Of a stretch of DNA of 27,229 nt, positions 1 to 7,322 are shown one piece after another. The first letter of the stretch is position 1. Every line of letters begins with the position of its first letter. Below the pieces are notes generated by a model. The model saw nothing but the letters and a program-made list of their open reading frames with translations, had not been told where the DNA came from and ran no database searches. Origin of the DNA: an uncultured Clostridia bacterium (GTDB lineage Bacteria > Bacillota > Clostridia > Christensenellales > UBA1242); contig CANQRE010000006.1 in the NCBI GenBank assembly GCA_947626175.1, forward strand, positions 1 to 27,229, written 5' to 3'. A program made the position numbers and the translations under genes.

Positions 1-485
1 GAATAGGCGTCCTTCATTGTGAACTCCCTAACTCTGATAAGCCCTGCGCGTGGACGTGGCTCATCACGGAGTTTTGTTTGGATTTGATAAATCATAAATG
101 GCAGTTGGTCATAACTTTTGATTGTGTTAAGTGCTGCATGAGTTGCGGCTTCTTCGTGGGTCATGCCCAAAACCATGTCGTGATTTGCCCTGTCCTTTAA
201 ACGGAACATTTCGTCACCGATTGACGAATATCTGCCACTCAAATCCCAAATTTCGCGTGGCATCATCACAGGAAACAAGCATTCTTGTCCGCCGATTGCG
301 TCCATTTCTTCACGCACGATTTCTTGAATTTTGCGGCTTACTCTTTGCGCAGGCGGCAGCAATGTGAAAATGCCGCTTCCCACACTTTTTATGTAGCCCG
401 CACGGATAAGATATATATGGCTTTTTGCTGTGGCGTCAGATGGCGCATTTTTAAGCCTTTCGCCGAGTAATTTTGAAATTCTCAT
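1..485 (-). CDS. proS: Prolyl-tRNA synthetase, N-terminal part (runs off window)
   Basis: Class II aminoacyl-tRNA synthetase that charges tRNA-Pro with proline in the cytoplasm. The first 161 codons are present; the gene continues beyond base 1, and the full family length is about 570 residues. The translation starts MRISKLLGERLKNAPSDA and contains the class II hallmarks MTHEEA and the motif-2 stretch PRAGLIRVREFTMKDAYS, typical of the bacterial-type ProS. The ATG at 485 is preceded by GGAGG at 7 bases and overlaps the xseB stop as ATGA, so translation is probably coupled. In Bacillus proS lies between rseP and polC; here it has moved to the end of the nusB-xseA-xseB unit. The identification is secure; only the truncation by the window edge limits it. 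Confidence 0.93.
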   Translation of the reverse strand, partial: MRISKLLGERLKNAPSDATAKSHIYLIRAGYIKSVGSGIFTLLPPAQRVSRKIQEIVREEMDAIGGQECLFPVMMPREIWDLSGRYSSIGDEMFRLKDRANHDMVLGMTHEEAATHAALNTIKSYDQLPFMIYQIQTKLRDEPRPRAGLIRVREFTMKDAY

Positions 486-688
486 TCTGTTTCCTCCATT
501 TTGAGTTTGCCAAGTTCTTCTTTTATTTCCATCATTTTGCCTTTTGCTGCTGAAAGAGCTTGATTGCAAAATTTGATAAGTTTCACCCCTTCTTCAAAAA
601 GCGACATCGATTCGTTTAAGGACGCACTTTCAGAACTTAGTTTTTCAACAATTTGCGTTAGCCTTTCAATTGCACTTTCATACGTCAT
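482..688 (-). CDS. xseB: Exodeoxyribonuclease VII small subunit
   Basis: Small subunit of exonuclease VII, which with XseA degrades single-stranded DNA into oligonucleotides. The 68-residue product (MTYESAIERLTQIVEKLSSE) is two helices with the family pattern of a Leu/Glu-rich first helix, LFEEGVKLIKFCNQAL, and an acidic tail, at the usual family length. I chose the ATG at 688 because AGGAGG lies 6 bases upstream. An ATG at 691 leaves only 3 bases, and the longer frame from 712 lacks a site. The start overlaps the end of xseA by 11 bases, and the stop overlaps the proS start as ATGA. xseA, xseB and proS are thus tightly coupled. Confidence 0.92.
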   Translation of the reverse strand: MTYESAIERLTQIVEKLSSESASLNESMSLFEEGVKLIKFCNQALSAAKGKMMEIKEELGKLKMEETE

Positions 689-1799
689 CATCAACCTCCT
701 TTGGCTCGGCAATCACCTTGCCATCAAAGAACTTTATGCTTATGTTCGATTTTAGCATTATTTTTTGAGCCTTGTCAACAACTTTGCCATCTTGCTCAAC
801 AAGAGCATAACCCCTTTTCAAAACTGCAAGCGGGCTGATTTTTGCAAGCGAATTGTCAAGCATTCCAAGTTCAAAATTTTTGTTCGCAAGAAAACTGTCA
901 GTTAAATTTGCCAGCATGTGCGAATATTTTTCAAGTGCAAAACTCTTTTTTTCATAAAAGCGCTTAAATTCGCTTTCAAACGCTTTTGCAAGCCTTGAAA
1001 AGGCGTTTTTTTGCTCCGATTTGTTTTTGGTGAGAAGTTCTGCCGCCGCAGACGGAGTTGGAGCGCGAAGGTCAGCAACAAAGTCTATGATGGTGAAATC
1101 TGTTTCATGGCCAACAGCGCTGACCAAAAACTTTTCACATTCCGCTGCCGCCAAAGCCACAACTTCGGTGTTATACGCGGCAAGGTCCTCTTCACTTCCT
1201 CCGCCTCTTGCCACAACGATGACATCAACTTGGTCAAAAGATGAAAGTTTTTTGATTGCAGATGCAATTTCGTTTTCCGCACCTTTTCCTTGAACTTTGA
1301 CTGGGAAAAGAGCGATATTTATGCTTTCATCTCGCCTTTGCGCCACATTTTGAATGTCGTGGATCACAGCGCCGTCCTTTGAAGTGATAACGGCGATTGT
1401 TTCAATTTTTTTTGGCATTGGCTTTTTTCGAGATTGATCAAAAAGGCCTTGTTTTTCAAGTTTTGCTTTCATTGCCAAAAATTGCGCTTGCAAATCGCCC
1501 TTTCCGGCCTTTTCAAAGCTTTGAACGTTGAATGAAAGCCTGCCGCCTTTTAGATAATAATTCGGCGAGCCGCAAACAACAACCTTTTCGCCGTCATTAA
1601 GTTCATTTGCTTGCAAAATGTTAAAGCAAACGCATGAAATCATGCAGTTTTCATCTTTAAGCGAAAAATAAGCCACTCCGCGTGATTTTGACAAACCAAA
1701 AACTTCCCCAACAATTTTTATGTTGTGGAGAAGTTCTTCCGCATCAAAAATTTGTTTGATGTAAGTGCTGTATTGCGTCACAGAAAGTGTGTCAAGCAT
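678..1799 (-). CDS. xseA: Exodeoxyribonuclease VII large subunit
   Basis: Catalytic large subunit of exonuclease VII. The 373-residue product has an N-terminal OB-fold region (about residues 1-95: LSVTQYSTYIKQIFDAEELL, then VGEVFGLSKSRGVAYFSLKD). The central nuclease core carries ITSKDGAVIHDIQN, VVARGGGSEEDLAAYN and the VGHETDFTIIDFVADLRAPT segment. The C-terminus is helical and includes the family-typical LKRGYALV. It is a little shorter than many family members (roughly 400-450), mostly in the C-terminal helical part. The ATG at 1799 overlaps the end of nusB by 8 bases. Gene order nusB-xseA-xseB resembles Bacillus, but folD, ispA and dxs are absent from this stretch. Confidence 0.95.
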   Translation of the reverse strand: MLDTLSVTQYSTYIKQIFDAEELLHNIKIVGEVFGLSKSRGVAYFSLKDENCMISCVCFNILQANELNDGEKVVVCGSPNYYLKGGRLSFNVQSFEKAGKGDLQAQFLAMKAKLEKQGLFDQSRKKPMPKKIETIAVITSKDGAVIHDIQNVAQRRDESINIALFPVKVQGKGAENEIASAIKKLSSFDQVDVIVVARGGGSEEDLAAYNTEVVALAAAECEKFLVSAVGHETDFTIIDFVADLRAPTPSAAAELLTKNKSEQKNAFSRLAKAFESEFKRFYEKKSFALEKYSHMLANLTDSFLANKNFELGMLDNSLAKISPLAVLKRGYALVEQDGKVVDKAQKIMLKSNISIKFFDGKVIAEPKEVDDDV

Positions 1800-2181
1800 T
1801 TGTTGTTCCTTTTTTTAAATATGCGGACAAAACACCATTCAAAAATTTTGCCCCATCCAAAGAAGAATATATTTTTGCAATTTCCACCGCTTCATTGATC
1901 ACGACCGCAGGTGGAGTTTTGAGATATTTTATTTCAGCAATGGCAATCATGATCAGGCTAAGTTCAACTTTATGTAGCCTTGAAAACTCATATCCCACCA
2001 CCAAGTTTTTGATTTCATTTTCAATTTCATCCTTGTTTTGTTGCCATGCCAAAAAAATTTGTTTGGCATAGTCACGCTCAGATTCCTTTAGATTGTCCCA
2101 AAGCTCGTCATCAACAGGATTTGAATTAAACTGCCTTTCAAAAACAAGTGAAAAAGCAAGCACGCGTGAGTCTCTTCTCAT
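1792..2181 (-). CDS. nusB: Transcription antitermination factor NusB
   Basis: All-helical RNA-binding protein that, with S10, binds boxA RNA and supports antitermination of rRNA operons. The 129-residue product begins MRRDSRVLAFSLVFERQF and shows the typical NusB ending, with AEIKYLKTPPAVVINEAVEI followed by KIYSSLDGAKFLNGVL. I place the start at the ATG at 2181, which has GGAG 7 bases upstream. A TTG two codons earlier (2187) is too close to that site. The start follows the asp23 stop by two bases, and the end overlaps xseA. Linkage to an Asp23 family gene upstream is common in Firmicutes. Confidence 0.95.
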   Translation of the reverse strand: MRRDSRVLAFSLVFERQFNSNPVDDELWDNLKESERDYAKQIFLAWQQNKDEIENEIKNLVVGYEFSRLHKVELSLIMIAIAEIKYLKTPPAVVINEAVEIAKIYSSLDGAKFLNGVLSAYLKKGTTNA

Positions 2182-2183
2182 GA

Positions 2184-2555
2184 TCAAACTCCGCTTTCGA
2201 TTGGATCACAAATCACGTCCATGATATGAACGGAAATGTTGGATGCTTTCATTTCAACCATGCCGGAAAGATTGTTTTTGATGTTTTCCTGCACTCTGAA
2301 CGCAAGGTCGGAAGCGTCCTCACCAATATACACGTCAACATACACATCCACTTTGATTGTTCCATTTTGCTCAAAGCGAATTTTAACGCCTTCATAATCA
2401 CCACGTGAAAACATGCGTTTATACCATGCGAGATTTGAATTAGAAAGCCTTGCAACGCCCTTTATTTCTTTTGTTGCAAGGCTTACTATTGAATACAAAA
2501 TTCCTTTGTCACAAGTTATTTTGCCATCTTGGCTATAAAGTTTTGAGTCTGCCAT
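2184..2555 (-). CDS. Asp23/Gls24 family envelope stress response protein (YqhY-like)
   Basis: A 123-residue Asp23/Gls24 family protein. Seen in the sequence: an N-terminal strand region with GKITCDKGILYSIVSLATKE and IKGVARLS, then a basic insert (WYKRMFSRGD). The alternating strand core includes KVDVYVDVYIGEDASDLAFR and ends VHIMDVIC. These match the YqhY-type member found directly upstream of nusB in many Firmicutes; the Bacillus protein is linked to control of fatty-acid synthesis, although the acc genes are not next to it here. The ATG at 2555 has AGGAG 6 bases upstream. It is the first gene after a good promoter (2573-2601), so it probably leads the asp23-nusB-xseA-xseB-proS unit. Confidence 0.9.
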   Translation of the reverse strand: MADSKLYSQDGKITCDKGILYSIVSLATKEIKGVARLSNSNLAWYKRMFSRGDYEGVKIRFEQNGTIKVDVYVDVYIGEDASDLAFRVQENIKNNLSGMVEMKASNISVHIMDVICDPIESGV

Positions 2556-2572
2556 AAATTACTCCTTCATTA

Positions 2573-2601
2573 ACTATAGCAGATTTTTTGTTTTTTGTCC
2601 A
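2573..2601 (-). promoter_or_regulatory. Sigma-A-type promoter for asp23-nusB-xseA-xseB-proS
   Basis: On the minus strand: -35 TGGACA (2601-2596), 17-base spacer, -10 TATAGT (2578-2573) with an extended -10 TGC just upstream. It lies in the 47-base gap after spoIIIAH and before the asp23 ribosome binding site. It would let these housekeeping genes be expressed in growth, apart from the sporulation operon upstream. It is predicted from sequence only. Confidence 0.6.
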
Positions 2602-2602
2602 A

Positions 2603-2965
2603 TCATTCAACAGGAATTACTTTAATATTTTTAAGTTCGGTTCCAAGTTCTTCTTGAATTACTGAAACAATTTTGACAACTTCATCTTCTGTTAGCACTT
2701 TTGCTTCAACCAAAACGTTGACATTTGATGATGCCATTGTTATGACACAATCACTAAATCCAAGCCCTTTGATCACCCCTTCGACAAGAAGTTCGGTGTC
2801 CATTTGTTTGATAAGAGCAATTCGCGCGGCATTTGCCATATCAATTGCTTCTTGAGTTGACGATGAACTTTCGGCGATTGCTTGATAATACAAAAGTTCT
2901 TGATCGCGGCGGTCTTCTCTATCCACCATCACTGCCAAAATGATTATTTTTGTTCGTTTTTTCAT
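2603..2965 (-). CDS. spoIIIAH: Stage III sporulation protein AH, shortened
   Basis: SpoIIIAH sits in the mother-cell membrane and pairs with forespore SpoIIQ to bridge the two cells during engulfment. This copy is only 120 residues (Bacillus 218). The C-terminal YscJ/ring-building region is intact: DRRDQELLYYQAIAESSSS, then LLVEGVIKGLGFSDCVI and a final IKVIPVE. The N-terminus (MKKRTKIIILAVMV) looks like a normal start but breaks off after about eight hydrophobic residues and joins directly to the ring domain at DREDRRD. The rest of the transmembrane helix and the linker are missing, in frame. The ATG at 2965 has AGGAGT 5-6 bases upstream. It is the last gene of the spoIIIA operon. Identity is strong; whether this form can anchor in the membrane is doubtful. 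Confidence 0.85.
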   Translation of the reverse strand: MKKRTKIIILAVMVDREDRRDQELLYYQAIAESSSSTQEAIDMANAARIALIKQMDTELLVEGVIKGLGFSDCVITMASSNVNVLVEAKVLTEDEVVKIVSVIQEELGTELKNIKVIPVE

Positions 2966-2977
2966 TTTTTACTCCTT

Positions 2978-3496
2978 TTAATTTGCTTGCATAATTGTTA
3001 TGTTTTCATTTGGAATGTCAATAACCGTTTGAATTGCGGAAATGAGATTTAATTTCACCCCCACATCATTTGCTCCGCTTGCTGAAACAAGCACGCCTTG
3101 AATGGAAGGATAGATTTTCTTTTCTATCACCGGCTCACCTGAAACAAGCACGATTTCAGTTGTTACAACTTGTCCGGATGAAGTTTCCTTGATTGTTTGC
3201 TCAGTGGCATAAACATATTCATATCCACTTCCCAAAGTTACCAAAACATCCACATTTCCAACGCCTTTGACTTTTGAAAGAATTGTTTTTAAGCGGCTCT
3301 CAAGCGCCAAGGCATATTGCTCCGAATCAGAAAGCTGGGATGAAACTGAAGACGATTGCTCATTTTGTTGCTTGTCCGACTTAAGAAAAATGTAACACAA
3401 AAAAATTGCAATCACAGCCACAAGGATGGCCAGTCCTATTTGTGCTTTGCGACTTGATTTGAATTTTGCAAACCAAGAAGCAAATTTATCCAACAA
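2978..3496 (-). CDS. spoIIIAG: Stage III sporulation protein AG
   Basis: SpoIIIAG forms the large ring of the SpoIIIA-SpoIIQ channel between mother cell and forespore. The 172-residue product has a basic N-terminus and one transmembrane helix (about residues 19-40, IGLAILVAVIAIFLCYIFL). A polar linker follows, then the ring-building domain: LESRLKTILSKVKGVGNVDV, VTLGSGYEYVYATEQ, PVIEKKIYPSIQGVLVSASG. The start is TTG at 3496, with GGAGG 9 bases upstream; there is no ATG that fits the family. It overlaps the end of spoIIIAF by 11 bases, and spoIIIAH follows 12 bases later. Confidence 0.92.
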   Translation of the reverse strand: MLDKFASWFAKFKSSRKAQIGLAILVAVIAIFLCYIFLKSDKQQNEQSSSVSSQLSDSEQYALALESRLKTILSKVKGVGNVDVLVTLGSGYEYVYATEQTIKETSSGQVVTTEIVLVSGEPVIEKKIYPSIQGVLVSASGANDVGVKLNLISAIQTVIDIPNENITIMQAN

Positions 3497-3986
3497 AATT
3501 CACCACCTCCTTTTTGACATTTGCTGTTTTTGTGACAAGTTCAAGGATTTCGCTTTTGATGTCTACAATATTTTTATGTTCAGCCTGGCTTGTTATGACT
3601 AAATTTTTAAGTTCGACATAAATCGCTTTGATTTTGAATTCGGGCGAGTTTTTTTGATATGAAACGCTGACCACAACTTTTTGATATCCTTTGCTTTCAA
3701 TCACTGATGAAATGTCATTTTGAAGCGCCACGGCAAGCGAAATGTTGTTTTGATTTATATAATCTTGCTGGGCATCATAAGTTTGGGAAATGCTGAAATC
3801 TTGAAAGGAAACTTGCTTATTAACAAGCTTTGGCAACGGCGAAATGATGACAAGCACCACCAAAAATGAAAAAACAGAGCGGATATATTTGTTCAAGCTC
3901 CCTTCAGGAAGCATAAGCTCCACTACAACCGACAAACTGACCACTCCCGCAATTGAAAGGATCCAAGATGAAAGAACGCCAAACAC
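3486..3986 (-). CDS. spoIIIAF: Stage III sporulation protein AF
   Basis: Membrane component of the SpoIIIA complex. The 166-residue product has two N-terminal transmembrane helices (about residues 7-25 and 36-53, with YIRSVFSFLVVLVIISPLP), then a soluble domain of mixed strands and helices (VVVSVSYQKNSPEFKIKAIY). This layout and the size match SpoIIIAF; the soluble part diverges fast in the family, so gene order carries much of the identification. The start is GTG at 3986, just after the spoIIIAE stop, with a G-rich AGGGGGC as the likely ribosome site. Confidence 0.88.
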   Translation of the reverse strand: MFGVLSSWILSIAGVVSLSVVVELMLPEGSLNKYIRSVFSFLVVLVIISPLPKLVNKQVSFQDFSISQTYDAQQDYINQNNISLAVALQNDISSVIESKGYQKVVVSVSYQKNSPEFKIKAIYVELKNLVITSQAEHKNIVDIKSEILELVTKTANVKKEVVNFVG

Positions 3987-3995
3987 TTTTGCCCC

Positions 3996-5189
3996 CTATA
4001 TTATGTTTGCACTGCACATCACAAGCCCAGTGAGTGTGACATACATAAACGACACTGCAACAATCATCGAAATGAGCATGGTCATATTTTTTGAAAGCGT
4101 GCTTACAAATGTTGCAATTTTTCCATCGCCGAGCGGCTCGATTATTCCTGCCATAAGTTTGAGCGAAAGCATGAAAATGACAAGCTCGATAATTGGCGAA
4201 AGCACACTTCCAAACAGCAATATAAGTCCGCATGCTCCAACTGCATTTTTGATAAGCGAAGATGACGCCAAAACGATATATAATCCATCGGAAATATATG
4301 AGCCAACAAGCGGGATATAGCTTTTTATGGCAAACTTTGCCGTTTTGATTGACAAGCCATCAACTGTTCCAGCAGTTATGCCTTGAATTGATGCAAAGCC
4401 AATAAAAATTGTGAAAACAATTCCGATCACCCACTTAAACAGCGACCCGATAAATGAAATAAACTTGTCAAGCTTGACATTGTTTGAAAGATTGCTTACA
4501 AGCGACAAAATTGTTGAAATCAAAAACAGCGGCATCAAAAACAGGCTAAAAATGTTGATGATAAAGTTTGCAAGAAGTGCCATTGCAGGCTGATAAACGC
4601 TGACGGAAACGCTTCCATTCATCGCCGTAAGCATTGTGATCAAGATTGGAAAAACGCCGTCCATTTGCTGCTTTATGCTGTTTATTGTGCTTGTTGTGAG
4701 CGAAATCATGTGAGTGATGATTGTGAACAGCAAAATCACCACAACCCCATAGGTGACAAAGTGAATGACCGAGCCAATCGATTTGCCATTTAGATTTGGC
4801 TTTAGCGATTGCACCATGCCACCCAATATCGACACGGCAATAACAGTTGCAATGATTGGCAAAAATGACAAAATGTTGTCAAACACAAGTTTTAAAAGTG
4901 CTTGCCAAACAGATGACGAATCGTTTGCAAAATCACCGCTTATGATTGACTTAAGCTTGTCCAAAAAACTTTGTCCGCCAAACAGATCACTTGCGCCCTT
5001 GGAATTGTTCAGCGCCTCTTCAAGTTTGTTTATGTCCAAATTGTCAAGCCCATCGCTAACGGCATCCTCAAGCTCTTGCTCAAGCGAGTTTTCAGCATAG
5101 ACAACCACTTGCGAAGAAGAACAAACATTTGCCACAACTGGGGACAACAAAACAACAAAAAACAGCATGAAAAAAATCGCTTTTTTCAT
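3996..5189 (-). CDS. spoIIIAE: Stage III sporulation protein AE
   Basis: Polytopic membrane protein of the SpoIIIA secretion-like complex, possibly its permease-like part. The 397-residue product has an N-terminal signal-like helix (MKKAIFFMLFFVVLLSPVVA) and an acidic extracytoplasmic stretch (residues 30-90). About seven or eight hydrophobic segments follow, with family-typical GITAGTVDGLSIKTAKFAIK and YIPLVGSYISDGLYIVLASS. Length is close to the Bacillus protein (about 400). The ATG at 5189 overlaps the spoIIIAD stop as ATGA. Confidence 0.95.
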   Translation of the reverse strand: MKKAIFFMLFFVVLLSPVVANVCSSSQVVVYAENSLEQELEDAVSDGLDNLDINKLEEALNNSKGASDLFGGQSFLDKLKSIISGDFANDSSSVWQALLKLVFDNILSFLPIIATVIAVSILGGMVQSLKPNLNGKSIGSVIHFVTYGVVVILLFTIITHMISLTTSTINSIKQQMDGVFPILITMLTAMNGSVSVSVYQPAMALLANFIINIFSLFLMPLFLISTILSLVSNLSNNVKLDKFISFIGSLFKWVIGIVFTIFIGFASIQGITAGTVDGLSIKTAKFAIKSYIPLVGSYISDGLYIVLASSSLIKNAVGACGLILLFGSVLSPIIELVIFMLSLKLMAGIIEPLGDGKIATFVSTLSKNMTMLISMIVAVSFMYVTLTGLVMCSANII

Positions 5190-5578
5190 GTTGGCAACAG
5201 CTCCATGACAATTGACAAAATGTTTGTCACAATTGGAAGGCTCATCACAAGAATAACAATTTTTCCGCCGAGCAGGACTTTGTCCCCCAGCCCTGCACTT
5301 CCGGCATCAGCACACATGCTTGCGGAAAATTCGGTCAAATAGCCAATTCCAATAATTTTGAAAATGATTGAAAGAAGTGATGAATTTACCCCTGTTTTTG
5401 AAGCCACGAGCTTGATCATGTTTATTGCAGAAGAAAGCTGCGACAAAATCATCACCAAAATTATCACTCCGCCCACAACTGTGACAAGCATAGCAAAATC
5501 ACTGCGAACAGGCTTTAACATCATCGCAGCAATGCACGTGACAAGACCAACTCCAATGATTTTGAAAATGATTTCCAC
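5186..5578 (-). CDS. spoIIIAD: Stage III sporulation protein AD
   Basis: Small polytopic membrane protein of the SpoIIIA complex. The 130-residue product from the GTG at 5578 (VEIIFKIIGVGLVTCIAAMM) has the family length (Bacillus 133), with four hydrophobic segments and the conserved KIIGIGYLTEFSASMCADAG block. The frame is open up to a TTG at 5605, but that would add a basic leader absent from the family, so I use the GTG. AGG lies about 9 bases upstream of the GTG. It shares its N-terminal pattern (EIIFKI) with the preceding SpoIIIAC, consistent with their known relatedness. Confidence 0.92.
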   Translation of the reverse strand: MEIIFKIIGVGLVTCIAAMMLKPVRSDFAMLVTVVGGVIILVMILSQLSSAINMIKLVASKTGVNSSLLSIIFKIIGIGYLTEFSASMCADAGSAGLGDKVLLGGKIVILVMSLPIVTNILSIVMELLPT

Positions 5579-5591
5579 TCTTTTTTTCCTT

Positions 5592-5789
5592 TTAGCCAAA
5601 ATCAAACATTGTTTTTATTGATCCAAACAGATCTCCAATCAGCGACATGACCATGACGATCACAATAATAAGTCCCGCCAAAGTTGCAAAGGTGCCAATT
5701 TCTTCCTTTCCAGTTTGTTTGAGAACTTGCGAAACCACTGCCGTCAAAAGTCCAATGGCTGCAATTTTGAAAATTATTTCAACCCCCAT
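5592..5789 (-). CDS. spoIIIAC: Stage III sporulation protein AC
   Basis: A 65-residue membrane protein with two transmembrane helices (about residues 5-20 and 33-52) separated by a short polar loop QTGKEEIGT. Start MGVEIIFKIAAIGLLTAVVS and the ending LIGDLFGSIKTMFDFG match SpoIIIAC in length (Bacillus 68) and pattern. The ATG at 5789 has an AGGGGG-type ribosome site close upstream. It lies between spoIIIAB and spoIIIAD with very short gaps. Confidence 0.93.
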   Translation of the reverse strand: MGVEIIFKIAAIGLLTAVVSQVLKQTGKEEIGTFATLAGLIIVIVMVMSLIGDLFGSIKTMFDFG

Positions 5790-5798
5790 AACTGCCCC

Positions 5799-6293
5799 CT
5801 AAATGAAAACAACAATCATAAACAGCCCAACAATAATGCCAAGCTTGAAACATAACGAGCCATACTTTTTGTTTTCGGATGCACATTTTGAAAGATTTTC
5901 ATCAAAACGCTTTATGAAATTTTGAATTTCTTTGCTTTGGCCAAGAGCATCACTTCTGCCCAAACTTTTGAAAAACAAAAAAACAGTTTCTTTTTCATCA
6001 TTTTTCAAAACCGGACAATTTTTGAAAAGCTTTTCCATGCTTAACTCTTCCTTTCCATCCAGATATGTTAGAAAGTTTTTGTCTAAGCCAAACAAATTCT
6101 TTTTTGTTTTTTCGTCCATGTTGTTTATAAGATTTTTAAGCCTTTCACGCGAAAAACTTATTTCAACATCAAGTTTTTGGGCAAACATGATCAAAGCGCT
6201 GTAAAAAAGTTCGCGTTTTTTGTATTTTGCTGAAAACATGATTCCAACCATAACGCTAAGGCAAAACATAACAGCCAAAACAATCCATTTCAT
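5799..6293 (-). CDS. spoIIIAB: Stage III sporulation protein AB
   Basis: A 164-residue membrane protein of the SpoIIIA complex with terminal transmembrane helices (about residues 3-21 and 148-164) and a helical cytoplasmic middle. That middle resembles the type II secretion GspF fold (the family is described as GspF-like). Visible family features are KKRELFYSALIMFAQKLDVE followed by ISFSRERL near the N-terminus, and KYGSLCFKLGIIVGLFMIVV at the end. The ATG at 6293 lies one base after the spoIIIAA stop and has AGGTGGTG as its ribosome site. Confidence 0.92.
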   Translation of the reverse strand: MKWIVLAVMFCLSVMVGIMFSAKYKKRELFYSALIMFAQKLDVEISFSRERLKNLINNMDEKTKKNLFGLDKNFLTYLDGKEELSMEKLFKNCPVLKNDEKETVFLFFKSLGRSDALGQSKEIQNFIKRFDENLSKCASENKKYGSLCFKLGIIVGLFMIVVFI

Positions 6294-6294
6294 A

Positions 6295-7197
6295 TCACCA
6301 CCTCATAATTCGATTAAAGTTTTCGTCCCAAATTCCTTCAAGTGTTCCCGGCCCTTCACGCATTGAAAGCACAACATATCTTGAAAAGATTTTTTCATCA
6401 ATAATTTCTTTGAAAGCAAATTTTTTTTGAAAATTTTCAATTGAGTCGCAATGAGTGGAAGCGATGATCTTAACCCCGCAATTTGACGCAAACTTGACGG
6501 CTTCCATATCTTCCCATTCACTTAGTTCATCGGTCACAATAATGTTTGGCGCAAGTGAGCGAATGCCATTTTCAAAGCCTATTTTTTTTGATGCAAAACT
6601 TATCACATCGCTATATAATCCCAAACTTTTTCCAATGTTAAGTTCGCCCCTTTCGTCAAGCACCAGCACATTGTATGCCAAATTTCTGTCCGAAAGTTGA
6701 AACACAAGGTCACGCAAAAAAGTTGTTTTCCCCCCTCCCGGCGGCGAAATGACCAATGTGTTGTGAATGGAAAAACTTCCAACGATTGATGAATATGCCT
6801 TCAAACAGCAATTTTTGATTTCATGTGGGATGCGGATGTTTATGGATGAAAACCCCGTCATTGTTTTGACGGCTCCGCCTTCTTCCACCACATTTCCACC
6901 AATGCCAATTCTTATGCCATTTGGCGTTGCAATAAAGCCTTTTTTGATTTGCTCGCTGACGGAATATATTGAGCATTCGCTTGCCCTAAACACAATTTCT
7001 TCAATCATTGAAGCATTTGCATATATTGCTGACGACAAAGAGCGAGTTTTGCCTTCTTCCGAAAGGAAAAACTTTTGACCTTGAACTGACAAAAGAATTG
7101 GCTTGTCCGCCCGCATGCGGATTTCATTGAGCGCGCCAAAGCCAACTTTTCGTGACAATGGCAAAAAAATTTTGTCCGGCAAAATCTTTTCCAGCAT
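6295..7197 (-). CDS. spoIIIAA: Stage III sporulation protein AA (ATPase)
   Basis: Secretion-type ATPase that powers or assembles the SpoIIIA complex in the mother cell. The 300-residue product contains Walker A SPPGGGKTT (about residues 151-159) and Walker B VLVLDERGEL (about 177-186). It also has the family blocks NEIRMRADKPILL, GIRIGIGG and the region ending AVKFASNCGVKIIASTH. The start is the ATG at 7197 (MLEKILPDKIF), which fits the family length (Bacillus 307) and follows GGGGGAG. The frame is open to an ATG at 7266, but that codon abuts the T-run of the efp terminator and has no ribosome site. First gene of the eight-gene spoIIIA operon. Confidence 0.95.
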   Translation of the reverse strand: MLEKILPDKIFLPLSRKVGFGALNEIRMRADKPILLSVQGQKFFLSEEGKTRSLSSAIYANASMIEEIVFRASECSIYSVSEQIKKGFIATPNGIRIGIGGNVVEEGGAVKTMTGFSSINIRIPHEIKNCCLKAYSSIVGSFSIHNTLVISPPGGGKTTFLRDLVFQLSDRNLAYNVLVLDERGELNIGKSLGLYSDVISFASKKIGFENGIRSLAPNIIVTDELSEWEDMEAVKFASNCGVKIIASTHCDSIENFQKKFAFKEIIDEKIFSRYVVLSMREGPGTLEGIWDENFNRIMRW

Positions 7198-7212
7198 AAC
7201 TCCCCCTATGGA

Positions 7213-7244
7213 AATATATGAGCGTGGAAAAACAAAAATATTGC
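7213..7244 (-). promoter_or_regulatory. Possible SigE-type promoter for spoIIIA
   Basis: Between the efp terminator and spoIIIAA, the minus strand carries GCAATATT (7244-7237), a 16-base gap and CATATATT (7220-7213). This resembles the sporulation sigma-E pattern (ATATT near -35, CATAcAaT near -10), with a spacer one base longer than usual. In Bacillus the spoIIIA operon is transcribed by sigma E in the mother cell. The predicted start would leave a leader of only about 9 bases, just enough for the ribosome site; that counts against it somewhat. Confidence 0.4.
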
Positions 7245-7266
7245 GAAAAAGTGCAAATTTTGACAT

Positions 7267-7292
7267 AAAAAAAGAAGGCGAATTTTGCCTTC
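7267..7292 (-). terminator. Intrinsic terminator of efp
   Basis: Minus strand: GAAGGC, 7-base loop, GCCTTC, then seven T (7273-7267). It sits 30 bases after the efp stop and ends directly before spoIIIAA's upstream region, separating efp from the sporulation operon. Confidence 0.8.
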
Positions 7293-7322
7293 AATTTTTC
7301 AAATTTTGAAATCTTTTCAAAC

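Noticed and set aside
3844..4320. Plus-strand open frame of 158 codons opposite spoIIIAE/AF
   Set aside because: Antisense to two well-supported membrane protein genes; no promoter or ribosome site.
7198..7266. Upstream ATG (7266) extending SpoIIIAA by 23 residues
   Set aside because: It directly follows the T-run of the efp terminator, has no ribosome site, and the extension is not a family feature.
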